From positions 1 to 64,000 of the forward strand of contig CADBVZ010000005.1 of NCBI GenBank assembly GCA_902798285.1: a stretch of DNA of 64,000 nucleotides, read 5' to 3'. Origin of the DNA: an uncultured Prevotella sp. GTDB lineage: Bacteria > Bacteroidota > Bacteroidia > Bacteroidales > Bacteroidaceae. Numbering within the stretch: the first letter of the stretch is position 1; the number at the start of each line of letters is the position of its first letter. Both the position numbers and the translations under genes were made by a program. Under the pieces are notes generated by a model. It did no database searches, was not told the DNA's origin, and saw only the letters and a program-made list of their open reading frames with translations. Below are positions 16,042-24,601 of this stretch, piece after piece.

Positions 16042-16057
16042 TGTTCCACGTGAAACA
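16042..16057. other. parS-type ParB binding site, copy 2
   Basis: TGTTCCACGTGAAACA is identical to the Bacillus subtilis-type parS core sequence. It lies 619 bp from copy 1, just past the apt terminator and 50 bp before uvrC. Confidence 0.88.
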
Positions 16058-16106
16058 AGAGCGTGGGGAAGGCCTGTAAATAAAGGGTTTCACAAAAGAG
16101 AGCACT

Positions 16107-17936
16107 ATGACGAAGGAAGAGAATGAAAAACGATTGGAGCATCTGAAAGGTATCGTAAGTAGGTTGCCAGAGAAACCTGGTAGCTACCAATTCTACGACG
16201 AAGACCATACCATTATTTATGTAGGTAAGGCCAAGAACCTGAAGTCGAGAGTGTCGAGTTACTTCCATGCGGAAGTGGATCGATTCAAGACAAAAGTACT
16301 CGTCAGTAAAATCTTCGACCTTAGTTATACTGTTGTCAACACAGAAGAGGATGCCCTACTCCTCGAAAATTCCCTCATCAAGAAGTATAATCCTCGATAC
16401 AATGTTCTCCTGAAAGATGGTAAGACCTACCCCAGCATTTGCATCACAAACGAGTATCTGCCCAGAATCTTCAAGACCCGTAACATCGAGAAAAAAGGAG
16501 GTACATATTATGGCCCTTATGCCAAGGTGAGCGTGATGTATGAAGTGCTGGGGCTGATTAAGGCACTTTATAGTCCACGAACCTGCAGACAACCCATCAC
16601 TAAGGAGGGAATCCAGAGTGGAAAATATCGCGTTTGTCTGGACTATCATCTTAAGAAATGTAAGGGTCCATGCGTAGGAAAACAGAGTCAGGAAGACTAT
16701 CAGAAAAACATCGCCCAAGCCAAGGAAATCCTGAAAGGAAATACACGTCAGGTGCTCAGAGATTTGAAGGATGAAATGCTAAAACTCTCAGAGGAACTAA
16801 GGTTTGAAGAGGCAGAAGAGGTGAAGCAGAAATACCTGGCTCTGGAAGCGTTTGTAAGTAGTAGCGAGGTGGTAAGCCATACTATTAATAATGTGGATGT
16901 TTTCTCGATTACTTCCGATGAAAAAATGGCCTTTATCAACTACATCCACGTATCGAATGGTAATGTAAATCAGAGCTTTACGATAGAATACAAGAAGAAA
17001 CTCAACGAGAGCGACGAAGAGCTTCTGCAGCTTGGTATCATTGAACTCAGAGCACGTTTTAAGAGTGATGCGAAGGAGATTGTGGTGCCTCAGGAAATAA
17101 ACCTCGAGCTCGATGGCGTGAAGTTTACTGTGCCCAAATTAGGCGATAAAAAGAAGCTGCTCGACCTCTCGATTATGAACGGAAAACAGTATAAGTTCGA
17201 TCGCCTGAAACAAGCCGAAAAACTGAATCCTGAACAGAAGCAAACACGACTGATGAAGGAGTTGCAAGACATACTTCATCTGCCTAAACTACCCTACCAT
17301 ATTGAGTGCTTCGACAACTCGAATATCTCTGGTACAGATGCTGTGGCATCATGCGTGGTTTTCAAGGCCATGAAGCCAAGCAAAAAGGACTATAAACACT
17401 TCAATATCAAGACCGTTGTAGGCCCTGACGATTATGCCTCGATGAAGGAAGTGGTACATCGCAGATACACCCGACTTTTAGACGAAGAACAACCCCTACC
17501 CGACCTCATCATTGCAGATGGCGGAAAGGGACAGATGGAGGTAATTCGCGAGGTGATTCAGGACGAATTAAACCTCGATATTCCTATCGCTGGATTGGCT
17601 AAAGACGATCGTCACAGAACTAACGAACTGCTCTACGGATTCCCTCCGCTGAAGGTGGCTTTGAAGGTAGAATCCGAACTGTTCCACGTGCTCACTCATA
17701 TACAGGATGAGGTACACCGATTCGCCATAGAATTCCACAGAAACAAGCGTTCTAAGCGTGCTTTACACTCCGAGTTGGACGACATCAAGGGCATTGGCCC
17801 AAAGACGCGTGATAAACTCCTAAAGGCCCTTAAATCAGTTAAACGCATCCGTGAGGCCGACCTTGAAACGCTTACCAATGCGATTGGCGCTTCGAAGGGT
17901 AAGATTATATACGAGCATTTCCACCCTGGTGAATAA
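16107..17936 (+). CDS. uvrC: Excinuclease ABC subunit C
   Basis: This 609-residue protein is the nuclease subunit of UvrABC nucleotide excision repair. The N-terminal GIY-YIG-type nuclease (PGSYQFY...IIYVGKAKNLKSRV, about 25-60) is followed by a UVR helix pair (about 210-245, LRFEEAEEVKQKYLALE), the RNase H-like second nuclease domain with ECFDNSNISGT and IADGGKGQ, and a C-terminal helix-hairpin-helix region (IKGIGPKTRDKLLKAL). All parts are complete. Confidence 0.97.
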   Translation: MTKEENEKRLEHLKGIVSRLPEKPGSYQFYDEDHTIIYVGKAKNLKSRVSSYFHAEVDRFKTKVLVSKIFDLSYTVVNTEEDALLLENSLIKKYNPRYNVLLKDGKTYPSICITNEYLPRIFKTRNIEKKGGTYYGPYAKVSVMYEVLGLIKALYSPRTCRQPITKEGIQSGKYRVCLDYHLKKCKGPCVGKQSQEDYQKNIAQAKEILKGNTRQVLRDLKDEMLKLSEELRFEEAEEVKQKYLALEAFVSSSEVVSHTINNVDVFSITSDEKMAFINYIHVSNGNVNQSFTIEYKKKLNESDEELLQLGIIELRARFKSDAKEIVVPQEINLELDGVKFTVPKLGDKKKLLDLSIMNGKQYKFDRLKQAEKLNPEQKQTRLMKELQDILHLPKLPYHIECFDNSNISGTDAVASCVVFKAMKPSKKDYKHFNIKTVVGPDDYASMKEVVHRRYTRLLDEEQPLPDLIIADGGKGQMEVIREVIQDELNLDIPIAGLAKDDRHRTNELLYGFPPLKVALKVESELFHVLTHIQDEVHRFAIEFHRNKRSKRALHSELDDIKGIGPKTRDKLLKALKSVKRIREADLETLTNAIGASKGKIIYEHFHPGE

Positions 17937-17991
17937 CGAAGTATCTTTACACATCTTTCAAAGCGGAGGATTCTACGCCAAAAAGTGAGAG

Positions 17992-18072
17992 TTTCCTCCG
18001 TGGAAACTGGGACTTTACTCCGAGGAAACCTCCGCTTTACTCCGAGGAAAGTCCGGGTTTACTCCGAGTAAA
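17992..18072. repeat. Array of four 15-bp imperfect palindromes on a 22-bp period
   Basis: Copies start at 17992 (TTTCCTCCGTGGAAA), 18014 and 18036 (TTTACTCCGAGGAAA) and 18058 (TTTACTCCGAGTAAA), exactly 22 bp apart. The 7-nt spacers are ctgggac, cctccgc and gtccggg. Each unit can pair T/A-rich arms around a central C. The array lies just downstream of uvrC. A related array is at 48784. Confidence 0.8.
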
Positions 18073-18206
18073 ATTCCAGCTTGCGTAAGCCATTGATTAT
18101 GAAGGAGTTAGGAATGCGAACATTTTATCTAAATCCATTGTGAAATATATTAACATAAGAAAGTTTGAAAACAAGCAAGCATTTTCTATGATCAGACCAC
18201 CCCTAA

Positions 18207-18275
18207 CCCCTCCTACTCAGGAGGGGAAATTGGATTGTTTTATCCGCATCTATATCCCCCTCCTACTCTGGGGTA
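18207..18275. repeat. GC-rich hairpin repeats (CCCCTCCT...AGGAGGGG)
   Basis: A perfect 8-bp stem CCCCTCCT-actc-AGGAGGGG (18207-18226) is followed by a degenerate copy (CCCCCTCCTACTCTGGGG, 18256-18273). The sequence around the loop matches the apt terminator. No T-run follows, so these look like repeat-derived hairpins rather than terminators. Confidence 0.5.
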
Positions 18276-18282
18276 AATTATA

Positions 18283-18432
18283 TTTGTGACAGTTGTGACA
18301 ATTAATTCATCATCCCTACCCCCCTTGCATTTGAAGATTATGATAAATATATATATATATATATATAATTATATATAATAGTATCTTCAGAGGGAGGGGG
18401 TATGCTGAAAAAACTGTCACAATTGTCACAAA
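18283..18432. repeat. 150-bp inverted repeat with TTGTGACA motifs and an internal (AT)n tract
   Basis: The left arm starts TTTGTGACAGTTGTGACAA (18283) and the right arm ends with the near-complement TGTCACAATTGTCACAAA (to 18432). Similarity between arms continues inward through ACCCCC and TGAAGAT blocks, flanking an alternating AT tract at about 18346-18378. No ORF lies inside. The 17937-18503 gap otherwise holds the palindrome array, GC-rich hairpins and the dtd promoter. Confidence 0.7.
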
Positions 18433-18455
18433 CTCCAAAATGAAATCCAAAGAAA

Positions 18456-18487
18456 TTTGGAGTTATCAAGGAATTATCGTATCTTTG
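18456..18487 (+). promoter_or_regulatory. Promoter of dtd
   Basis: TTTG at 18456-18459, a 20-bp spacer and TATCTTTG at 18480-18487 match the Bacteroidetes housekeeping promoter. Confidence 0.7.
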
Positions 18488-18503
18488 CCGAAAATTCCTA
18501 GAA

Positions 18504-18956
18504 ATGAGAGCAGTCATACAACGAGTCACCCACGCCAGCGTTACAATCGAGGGCAACGTGAAAAGCAAAATAGGTCAGGGATACCTGATCCTTTTAGGCA
18601 TTTGCGATGAGGACACGATGGAGGATTTGGATTGGCTGGTTAAGAAGATAACCAATCTGCGTGTGTTTGGCGATGAAAACGATGTGATGAATCGCTCAAT
18701 ACTTGATGTACAGGGCGAGGCTCTGGTAGTGAGTCAATTCACACTCTATGCCTCCTATAAGAAAGGTAATCGCCCCAGCTGGTTCCGTGCTGGCTCTCAC
18801 GAGCACTCTATCCCACTCTACGAAACCTTCTGCGCCCAACTATCCGAAGCCCTCGGAAAACCCGTTGGAACGGGCGAATTTGGCGCTGACATGAAGGTTG
18901 AATTACTGAACGATGGTCCAGTAACGATATGCATGGATACTAAAAACAAAGAATAA
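18504..18956 (+). CDS. dtd: D-aminoacyl-tRNA deacylase
   Basis: This 150-residue protein starts MRAVIQRVTHASVTIEG, the standard DTD N-terminus. The conserved SQFTLYA segment (about 79-85) and the C-terminal NDGPVTICMDT with the Gly-Pro pair are present. DTD hydrolyses D-amino acids, and glycine mischarged on tRNA-Ala, from tRNA. It starts a probable operon with two small membrane proteins, a MazG-like protein and deoC. Confidence 0.96.
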   Translation: MRAVIQRVTHASVTIEGNVKSKIGQGYLILLGICDEDTMEDLDWLVKKITNLRVFGDENDVMNRSILDVQGEALVVSQFTLYASYKKGNRPSWFRAGSHEHSIPLYETFCAQLSEALGKPVGTGEFGADMKVELLNDGPVTICMDTKNKE

Positions 18957-18958
18957 CA

Positions 18959-19180
18959 ATGGACAGAAGACAAATCACGAATTACGTCAATTTTGCTGCA
19001 CTCATTTGCTACATCATTGGTCGAGTTGCAAGCATGAGCATCCTCATTTGGATTGGCCTTGGTATCATGACCCTTTCCAGCATCTGGACTATCATCCACT
19101 GGAAGGAAAACGACAAGATGTCGAACTACATCTCCGTCGCCTTCCTGGTACTCGTCGGATTATCGTTATTTGGACTATAA
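18959..19180 (+). CDS. Small membrane protein (hypothetical), paralogue 1
   Basis: This 73-residue protein has two or three hydrophobic helices and an internal HWKEND segment. I do not recognise a family. It starts 2 nt after the dtd stop and ends 3 nt before the next small membrane protein, which has the same layout and HWKE in the equivalent loop, so the two look like a tandem duplication. Confidence 0.7.
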   Translation: MDRRQITNYVNFAALICYIIGRVASMSILIWIGLGIMTLSSIWTIIHWKENDKMSNYISVAFLVLVGLSLFGL

Positions 19181-19183
19181 AAC

Positions 19184-19432
19184 ATGAAGAAGTATCTTCG
19201 AGAAATAGAACTGGCAGGAGTGATTCTGGCGATTATTGGGGTCGTCAGTTCCTTGGTTTGGGGCTCGATTTATGGCGGATGGCTTTGCGGAATAGGCATA
19301 GCTTTGTTCCTTCTGTTATTTCTGTATAAGGCTTTCCATTGGAAAGAATACGAGCGCGAGAACAAGCAGTATATTGTCATTATCCTGCTTACCATTATCA
19401 TATTATTCATTCAAATGTTGAGAGCAAGATGA
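19184..19432 (+). CDS. Small membrane protein (hypothetical), paralogue 2
   Basis: This 82-residue protein has three hydrophobic helices and FHWKEYERENKQY in the loop before the last helix, matching the preceding gene. The function is unknown. Its stop overlaps the ATG of the MazG-like gene (ATGA), so translation is probably coupled. Confidence 0.7.
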   Translation: MKKYLREIELAGVILAIIGVVSSLVWGSIYGGWLCGIGIALFLLLFLYKAFHWKEYERENKQYIVIILLTIIILFIQMLRAR

Positions 19433-19755
19433 CGATTAAAGAAGCACAGGAATTGGTGGATCGTTGGATCAAGGAATATGGTGTGCGCTACTTCTCCGAG
19501 CTCACAAATATGGCCGTTTTAACGGAGGAAGTGGGCGAATTGGCACGTGTTATGGCTCGCAAATATGGCGATCAGAGCTTCAAGGAGGGCGAGAAGGATA
19601 ACCTGGGCGAAGAGATGGCCGATGTGCTCTGGGTGCTCCTCTGCCTGGCCAACCAGACGGGCGTGGATCTCACCACAGAACTCGAGAAATCCATCGAAAA
19701 GAAGACGCAAAGAGACTCTTTAAGACATATACATAACAAAAAACTATTAGCATAA
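19429..19755 (+). CDS. MazG-like nucleotide pyrophosphohydrolase
   Basis: The protein has 108 residues from the ATG at 19429, which overlaps the preceding stop. The metal-binding motif is visible as EEVGELARV (about 31-39) and EEMADVLW (about 62-69), an EExxE...ExxD pattern. Such proteins hydrolyse (d)NTPs to monophosphates as house-cleaning enzymes. An upstream in-frame ATG at 19339 lies inside the preceding gene and is rejected. Confidence 0.88.
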   Translation: MTIKEAQELVDRWIKEYGVRYFSELTNMAVLTEEVGELARVMARKYGDQSFKEGEKDNLGEEMADVLWVLLCLANQTGVDLTTELEKSIEKKTQRDSLRHIHNKKLLA

Positions 19756-19757
19756 TT

Positions 19758-20696
19758 ATGGCAGAACACAATCACGACCACGAGCATCACCACCACCACG
19801 TGGAGATGCCAGAGAAGAGCCGCATTGAGGAGGCTCTGAGTAAGTACAACCTCGACGTGAAGGACGAGGACGTAAAGGAAGCAGTGAAGAAAATCATTGC
19901 TGAGAAAGTGCACGAGAACGATAATCTCGAAGTGAAGAAATTCCTGATGGGAAGCGTAGAGCTGACCACCCTGAAAACCACCGATTCAGACGAGAGTGTG
20001 CTCGCCTTTACAGAGCGAGTAAACCAGTTTGAAGAGGCCTATCCTACCCTGCCCCACGTAGCTACCATCTGCGTATATCCACGCTTTGCCAAGGTGGTTT
20101 CTGAGACCCTCGAGGTAGAAGGTGTAGAAATAGCTTGTGTATCAGGCTCATTCCCCTCTTCTCAGGCCCTGATTGAGGTAAAGACGATAGAGACAGGGCT
20201 AGCCATTAAGGATGGCGCCACAGAGATCGATATGGTGCTCAGCGTGGGTGCTTTCCTCTCTGGTGACTATGAGACCGTTTGTGATGAGATTCAGCAGATG
20301 AAGGAGGCTTGCGATGACAAGAAGATGAAGGTAATTCTGGAAACAGGTTGCCTGAAAACAGCTGCTAACATCAAAACAGCTTCTATCTTGGCTATGTATA
20401 GTGGTGCAGATTACATTAAAACCTCTACAGGAAAACTCGAGCCAGCAGCTACTCCTGAGGCAGCATACGTGATGTGTCAGGCTATCAAGGAATACTACGA
20501 GCAGACTGGTATTCAGATTGGTTTCAAGCCCGCTGGAGGCCTGAATTCTGTGATGGATGCACTTATTTACTACACCATCGTAAAGGAGGTTTTGGGTGAG
20601 AAATGGCTTACCAACCAGTGGTTCCGCATGGGAACATCGCGATTGGCAAACCTGCTTCTGAGCGAAGTTATCGGAGAAGAAGTGAAATTCTTTTGA
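19758..20696 (+). CDS. deoC: Deoxyribose-phosphate aldolase with His-rich N-terminus
   Basis: The protein has 312 residues, about 60-90 more than compact DeoC enzymes. The aldolase core is complete: Asp158 in EIDMV, Schiff-base Lys221 in YIKTSTGK and Lys257 in GFKPAGG. It splits 2-deoxyribose-5-phosphate into acetaldehyde and glyceraldehyde-3-phosphate in nucleoside catabolism. The first 14 residues contain eight histidines alternating with Asn/Asp/Glu, then five in a row, resembling a metal-binding tail. It starts 2 nt after the MazG-like gene and ends before a clear terminator. Confidence 0.95.
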   Translation: MAEHNHDHEHHHHHVEMPEKSRIEEALSKYNLDVKDEDVKEAVKKIIAEKVHENDNLEVKKFLMGSVELTTLKTTDSDESVLAFTERVNQFEEAYPTLPHVATICVYPRFAKVVSETLEVEGVEIACVSGSFPSSQALIEVKTIETGLAIKDGATEIDMVLSVGAFLSGDYETVCDEIQQMKEACDDKKMKVILETGCLKTAANIKTASILAMYSGADYIKTSTGKLEPAATPEAAYVMCQAIKEYYEQTGIQIGFKPAGGLNSVMDALIYYTIVKEVLGEKWLTNQWFRMGTSRLANLLLSEVIGEEVKFF

Positions 20697-20736
20697 TTAA
20701 CAAAAGCGAGCAAGCTCGAGTGCTTCTGAAAACAAT

Positions 20737-20767
20737 AAACCCTCGCAAATCTGCGAGGGTTTTTTAT
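20737..20767 (+). terminator. Rho-independent terminator after deoC
   Basis: The stem AAACCCTCGCA / TGCGAGGGTTT with loop AATC is followed by a T-run. It is also the 3' flank of the convergent polyprenyl synthase gene. Confidence 0.88.
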
Positions 20768-20773
20768 TATGCT

Positions 20774-21748
20774 TTAGATGTTTCGTTGAATCACGTAATC
20801 CAGATAAGCCGTATAGGCCTTTTTGAGTTCAGGTTTCACGCATTCATCGATATATTTCTGGGCTTCCTTGGCAAACTCCTCCATCTTCTGCTCTGCATAC
20901 TCGATACCACCATTCTGTTTGGTAAACTCCACCAAAACAGCGATTTCATCGTGATTGATGGTTCCTGCCTTTACCTTCTTAGCCAAGGTCTGCATGGCAG
21001 GCATATCCGTATGGTTCAAGGCATAGATTACAGGAAGTGTGAGCTTACCCTCCGTCATATCATTACCAGTAGGTTTACCTATCTCCTTTGAGTCGTAATA
21101 ATCAAAGATATCATCGCGAATCTGGAAAATCATACCGATATTATGTCCGAATTGGCGAGCCTTCTCGACCTCCTCTTCAGGCATACCAACAGAGATGGCT
21201 CCAAGAGCGGCACATGATTCGAAAAGAACAGCTGTCTTCTTGTCAATCACCTGATAATAAGTATCTTCCGAGATTTCCTGATTGGAAATGTTTGAGAGCT
21301 GAAGAATCTCGCCAGCAGCAAGCGTACGACCCAATTCTGCCAAATGCTGAACAATCTGATGATTGTTCGAAAGCGCCACTCTGAGAAGAGCTGTTGAAAG
21401 AATATAGTCACCCACCAACACAGCCACCTTATTATCATAAGAGGCATTTACAGAGGCCTGACCACGTCGCTCACTACTCTCATCAACCACATCATCGTGC
21501 ACCAGACTGGCCGTATGGAGCAATTCCAATCCCAAGGCAGCATTCTGAGTCACATCCGACACATCTCCATAGTTCTTGGCAGAAAGCAGAACCAGCATGG
21601 GACGCATGCGCTTTCCACCACGTTTACGAATGTGCGAAAGCACTTGTCCCAACAAACCATCTTTATAAGAAAGGCATTTCTCGAACAACTCGGTAAAGTC
21701 GTTCATTTCTACCGCAATCGGTCTTCTTATTGTCGATAAATAATCCAT
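20774..21748 (-). CDS. Polyprenyl diphosphate synthase (long-chain type)
   Basis: The protein has 324 residues from the ATG at 21748; further upstream residues are not conserved-looking and the promoter lies there. The trans-prenyltransferase motifs are complete: GGKRMRP for isopentenyl diphosphate binding, a first Asp-rich motif DDVVD in LVHDDVVDES, and a second DDIFD. Long-chain members make the side chain of menaquinone. Chain length cannot be read with certainty. Confidence 0.92.
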   Translation of the reverse strand: MDYLSTIRRPIAVEMNDFTELFEKCLSYKDGLLGQVLSHIRKRGGKRMRPMLVLLSAKNYGDVSDVTQNAALGLELLHTASLVHDDVVDESSERRGQASVNASYDNKVAVLVGDYILSTALLRVALSNNHQIVQHLAELGRTLAAGEILQLSNISNQEISEDTYYQVIDKKTAVLFESCAALGAISVGMPEEEVEKARQFGHNIGMIFQIRDDIFDYYDSKEIGKPTGNDMTEGKLTLPVIYALNHTDMPAMQTLAKKVKAGTINHDEIAVLVEFTKQNGGIEYAEQKMEEFAKEAQKYIDECVKPELKKAYTAYLDYVIQRNI

Positions 21749-21767
21749 CTTTAGCAGAATTTTGGTA

Positions 21768-21775
21768 CAAAAATA
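21768..21775 (-). promoter_or_regulatory. -7 box of polyprenyl synthase gene
   Basis: Minus-strand TATTTTTG fits TAnnTTTG, with a TTTG 18 bp upstream (21794-21797 on the + strand as CAAA). Confidence 0.5.
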
Positions 21776-21807
21776 AGAAATAATTCTCTTATTCAAAAAA
21801 AAATGAG

Positions 21808-21815
21808 TACTTTTG
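21808..21815 (+). promoter_or_regulatory. -7 box of polA
   Basis: TACTTTTG lies 20 nt before the ATG at 21836. It falls inside an N-terminal extension of the open frame (ATG at 21803), supporting the later start. Confidence 0.5.
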
Positions 21816-21835
21816 AGCGGAAAATTAAGAAAGTT

Positions 21836-24601
21836 ATGCAGAAATTGTTCCTTTTAGACGCTTATGCGTTGATTTACAGGTCATATTACGCCTTCATCAA
21901 GAATCCGAGAATCAACTCTAAGGGCTTGAATACGAGTGCCATTATCGGCTTCTGTAACACCCTCAACGAAGTGTTGCAGAAAGAGCAACCCACTCATATC
22001 GGAGTGGCCTTCGATCCTCATGGACCTACCTTCCGTAGTGAGGCTTTTCCTGAATACAAGGCTCAGCGAGAGGAGACACCAGAGGATATCCGCAAGGCTG
22101 TGCCCATCATCAAAGATATACTCAAGGCTTATCGCATACCTATCTTACAAGTAGATGGTTACGAAGCTGACGACGTGATAGGTACCCTTGCCAAAAAGGC
22201 CGATTCCATCGGAGTAGACACTTTTATGCTGACACCTGATAAGGACTATGGACAGTTGGTTACTGATAAGGTAAAGATTTTCCGTCCTCGTCATGGTGGT
22301 GGTTATGAGACGATGGGTCCTAAAGAGGTAACAGAGAAATATGGTATCACTACCCCACTCCAGGTCATCGACCTTCTGGCTCTCATGGGCGACTCTGCTG
22401 ATAACTTTCCTGGATGTCCAGGTGTGGGAGAAAAAACTGCTTCGAAACTCATCAACGACTTTGGAAGTGTATCAGAGTTGATCGCTCGTTCGTCAGAGAT
22501 CAAGGGTAAGCTTCGCGAAAAAGTGGAAGAGCATGTTGAGGATATCAAGATGAGTTACTTCCTCGCAACCATCAAAACGGATGTTCCTGTTGAACTCGAT
22601 ATGGAAGCTTTGAAACTCGTCGACCCCAATGAGGAAGAATTAACCAAACTCTTCACTGAACTCGAGTTTAAGAGTCTCGCTGATAGAATTCTTAAAAAAC
22701 CTCAAAATAAGCCAAAACCTGTGAATGCACAGCTCGATTTATTTGCCGATTTTCCCTCCGACGGGTCGGATCTTCCAAAAAATTCGAGTTTTGAGACCCT
22801 TAAAACTACCCCTCACGATTACAAACTCGTTGATAATCAGGAGGATTTGAAGAAACTTTGTGATTATTTTAGGACAAACGAAATTCTCAGTCTAGATACG
22901 GAAACCACTTCAACTTCTGCCATCGACGCAGAATTGGTGGGTTTGAGCTTCGCTGTGAAGGAATTCGAGGCATTTTATGTGCCCATTCCAGCCAAACGTG
23001 AAGAAGCGTTGCAAATTGTTAATATCTTTAAAGAGGTGTATGAAGACCCCAAAATCCTCAAGATTGGTCAGAATCTGAAGTACGACCTCGAGGTACTTCG
23101 CAACTACGACATCCATCTCGCTGGTCCGATGTGGGACACCATGATCGCCCACTACCTCATCCAACCCGAACTTCATCATAACATGGACTACATGGCTGAG
23201 ATCTATCTCAACTATCAGACCATTCATATCGAAGAACTGATTGGTCCTAAGGGGAAGAACCAGCAATCCATGCGCTCTCTCCTACCCTCTCAGGTTTACG
23301 AGTATGCTGCTGAGGATGCTGACATCACCCTCCGCTTGAAGAACAAGTTGGAGCCAGAACTGAAGAAGTATGAGTGCGAAGACCTCTTTTATAATATAGA
23401 GATGCCCCTGATGCCTGTTTTGGCAGAAATGGAGATGAATGGTGTATGTCTGGATACCGAATCCTTGACAGAGACGTCAAAACAATTCACTACTCGTATG
23501 AATGAGATCGAGGCCCGTATCTATGAATTGGCTGGCGAACAGTTTAATATCGCCTCGCCCAAACAGGTGGGCGAGATACTCTTCGACAAACTCAAGATTG
23601 TTGAGAAGGCCAAGAAGACCAAAACAGGTCAGTATGTCACCTCGGAGGAAGTGCTTCAGCAACTTCGTAACAAGCATGAGATCGTGGCAGACATCCTGGA
23701 ACACAGAGGATTAAAGAAACTCATAGGCACCTATATCGATGCCCTTCCCAAACTGATTAATCCTCGCACAGGACATATCCATACCTCGTTTAATCAGACC
23801 ATTACAGCTACAGGCCGACTCTCATCATCTGATCCTAACCTCCAGAATATTCCTATCAGAGGCGAGGATGGTAAGGAGATTCGTAAGGCGTTTATTCCTG
23901 AGCCAGGTTGTCTGTTCTTTTCCGCAGACTATTCGCAGATTGAACTTCGTGTGATGGCTCATCTGTCGCAGGATAAGAATATGGTGGAAGTGTTCCGTGA
24001 GGGTAAAGACCTCCATGCTGCCACAGCTGCGAATATCTATAAGAAACCTATTGAAGAGGTGACTCGCGATGAACGTACCAAGTCGAAGCGAGCCAACTTC
24101 GGTATTATCTATGGCATCACCGTCTTTGGTTTGGCAGAGCGATTGGATATTCCTCGCGACGAGGCTAAGATGCTGATAGACGGCTACTTCGCCACCTTCC
24201 CACAAGTGCACGACTACATGGAGAAATCAAAGGAAGTGGCTCGTCAGAAAGGCTATGTCACTACCCTATTCGGACGTCGTCGCTATCTGCCAGATATTAA
24301 CTCGCATAATGCCACAGTTCGAGGCTTTGCTGAGCGAAATGCCATCAATGCCCCCATCCAAGGTACAGCAGCTGATATCATCAAGGTGGCAATGATTCAT
24401 ATCCATCAGCGTTTCAAGGCTGAAGGCATTCGAAGCAAGATGATTCTGCAGGTACACGATGAATTGAACTTCAGCGTCTACCCAGAAGAGAAGGAAAAGG
24501 TGGAGCAGATCGTCATCGAAGAGATGCAGAAAGCCTTCCCCCTTAATGTACCTTTGGTGGCTGATTCCGGCTTTGGTCAAAACTGGCTCGAGGCCCATTA
24601 A
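21836..24601 (+). CDS. polA: DNA polymerase I
   Basis: The protein has 921 residues from the chosen ATG (MQKLFLLDAYALIYRSYY). The 5'-3' nuclease domain (about 1-280) is followed by a 3'-5' exonuclease domain with an apparently intact active site (LDTETT near 354, AAEDADIT further on) and the polymerase domain, with DYSQIELR near 698, KRANFGIIYGIT and QVHDELNF near 873. It serves in repair and Okazaki-fragment processing. Its stop overlaps that of the convergent pgeF gene by four bases. Confidence 0.97.
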   Translation: MQKLFLLDAYALIYRSYYAFIKNPRINSKGLNTSAIIGFCNTLNEVLQKEQPTHIGVAFDPHGPTFRSEAFPEYKAQREETPEDIRKAVPIIKDILKAYRIPILQVDGYEADDVIGTLAKKADSIGVDTFMLTPDKDYGQLVTDKVKIFRPRHGGGYETMGPKEVTEKYGITTPLQVIDLLALMGDSADNFPGCPGVGEKTASKLINDFGSVSELIARSSEIKGKLREKVEEHVEDIKMSYFLATIKTDVPVELDMEALKLVDPNEEELTKLFTELEFKSLADRILKKPQNKPKPVNAQLDLFADFPSDGSDLPKNSSFETLKTTPHDYKLVDNQEDLKKLCDYFRTNEILSLDTETTSTSAIDAELVGLSFAVKEFEAFYVPIPAKREEALQIVNIFKEVYEDPKILKIGQNLKYDLEVLRNYDIHLAGPMWDTMIAHYLIQPELHHNMDYMAEIYLNYQTIHIEELIGPKGKNQQSMRSLLPSQVYEYAAEDADITLRLKNKLEPELKKYECEDLFYNIEMPLMPVLAEMEMNGVCLDTESLTETSKQFTTRMNEIEARIYELAGEQFNIASPKQVGEILFDKLKIVEKAKKTKTGQYVTSEEVLQQLRNKHEIVADILEHRGLKKLIGTYIDALPKLINPRTGHIHTSFNQTITATGRLSSSDPNLQNIPIRGEDGKEIRKAFIPEPGCLFFSADYSQIELRVMAHLSQDKNMVEVFREGKDLHAATAANIYKKPIEEVTRDERTKSKRANFGIIYGITVFGLAERLDIPRDEAKMLIDGYFATFPQVHDYMEKSKEVARQKGYVTTLFGRRRYLPDINSHNATVRGFAERNAINAPIQGTAADIIKVAMIHIHQRFKAEGIRSKMILQVHDELNFSVYPEEKEKVEQIVIEEMQKAFPLNVPLVADSGFGQNWLEAH

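Noticed and set aside
17684-17699. Third parS-like site (TGTTCCACGTGCTCAC)
   Set aside because: Only the left half fits; it lies inside uvrC and the right half does not match.
17992-18072. Possible CRISPR array
   Set aside because: Spacers are only 7 nt, repeats are 15 bp and vary, and no cas genes are present.
21803-21835. Upstream ATG for polA
   Set aside because: The TACTTTTG promoter box lies within these codons and the extra residues are not typical of the family.
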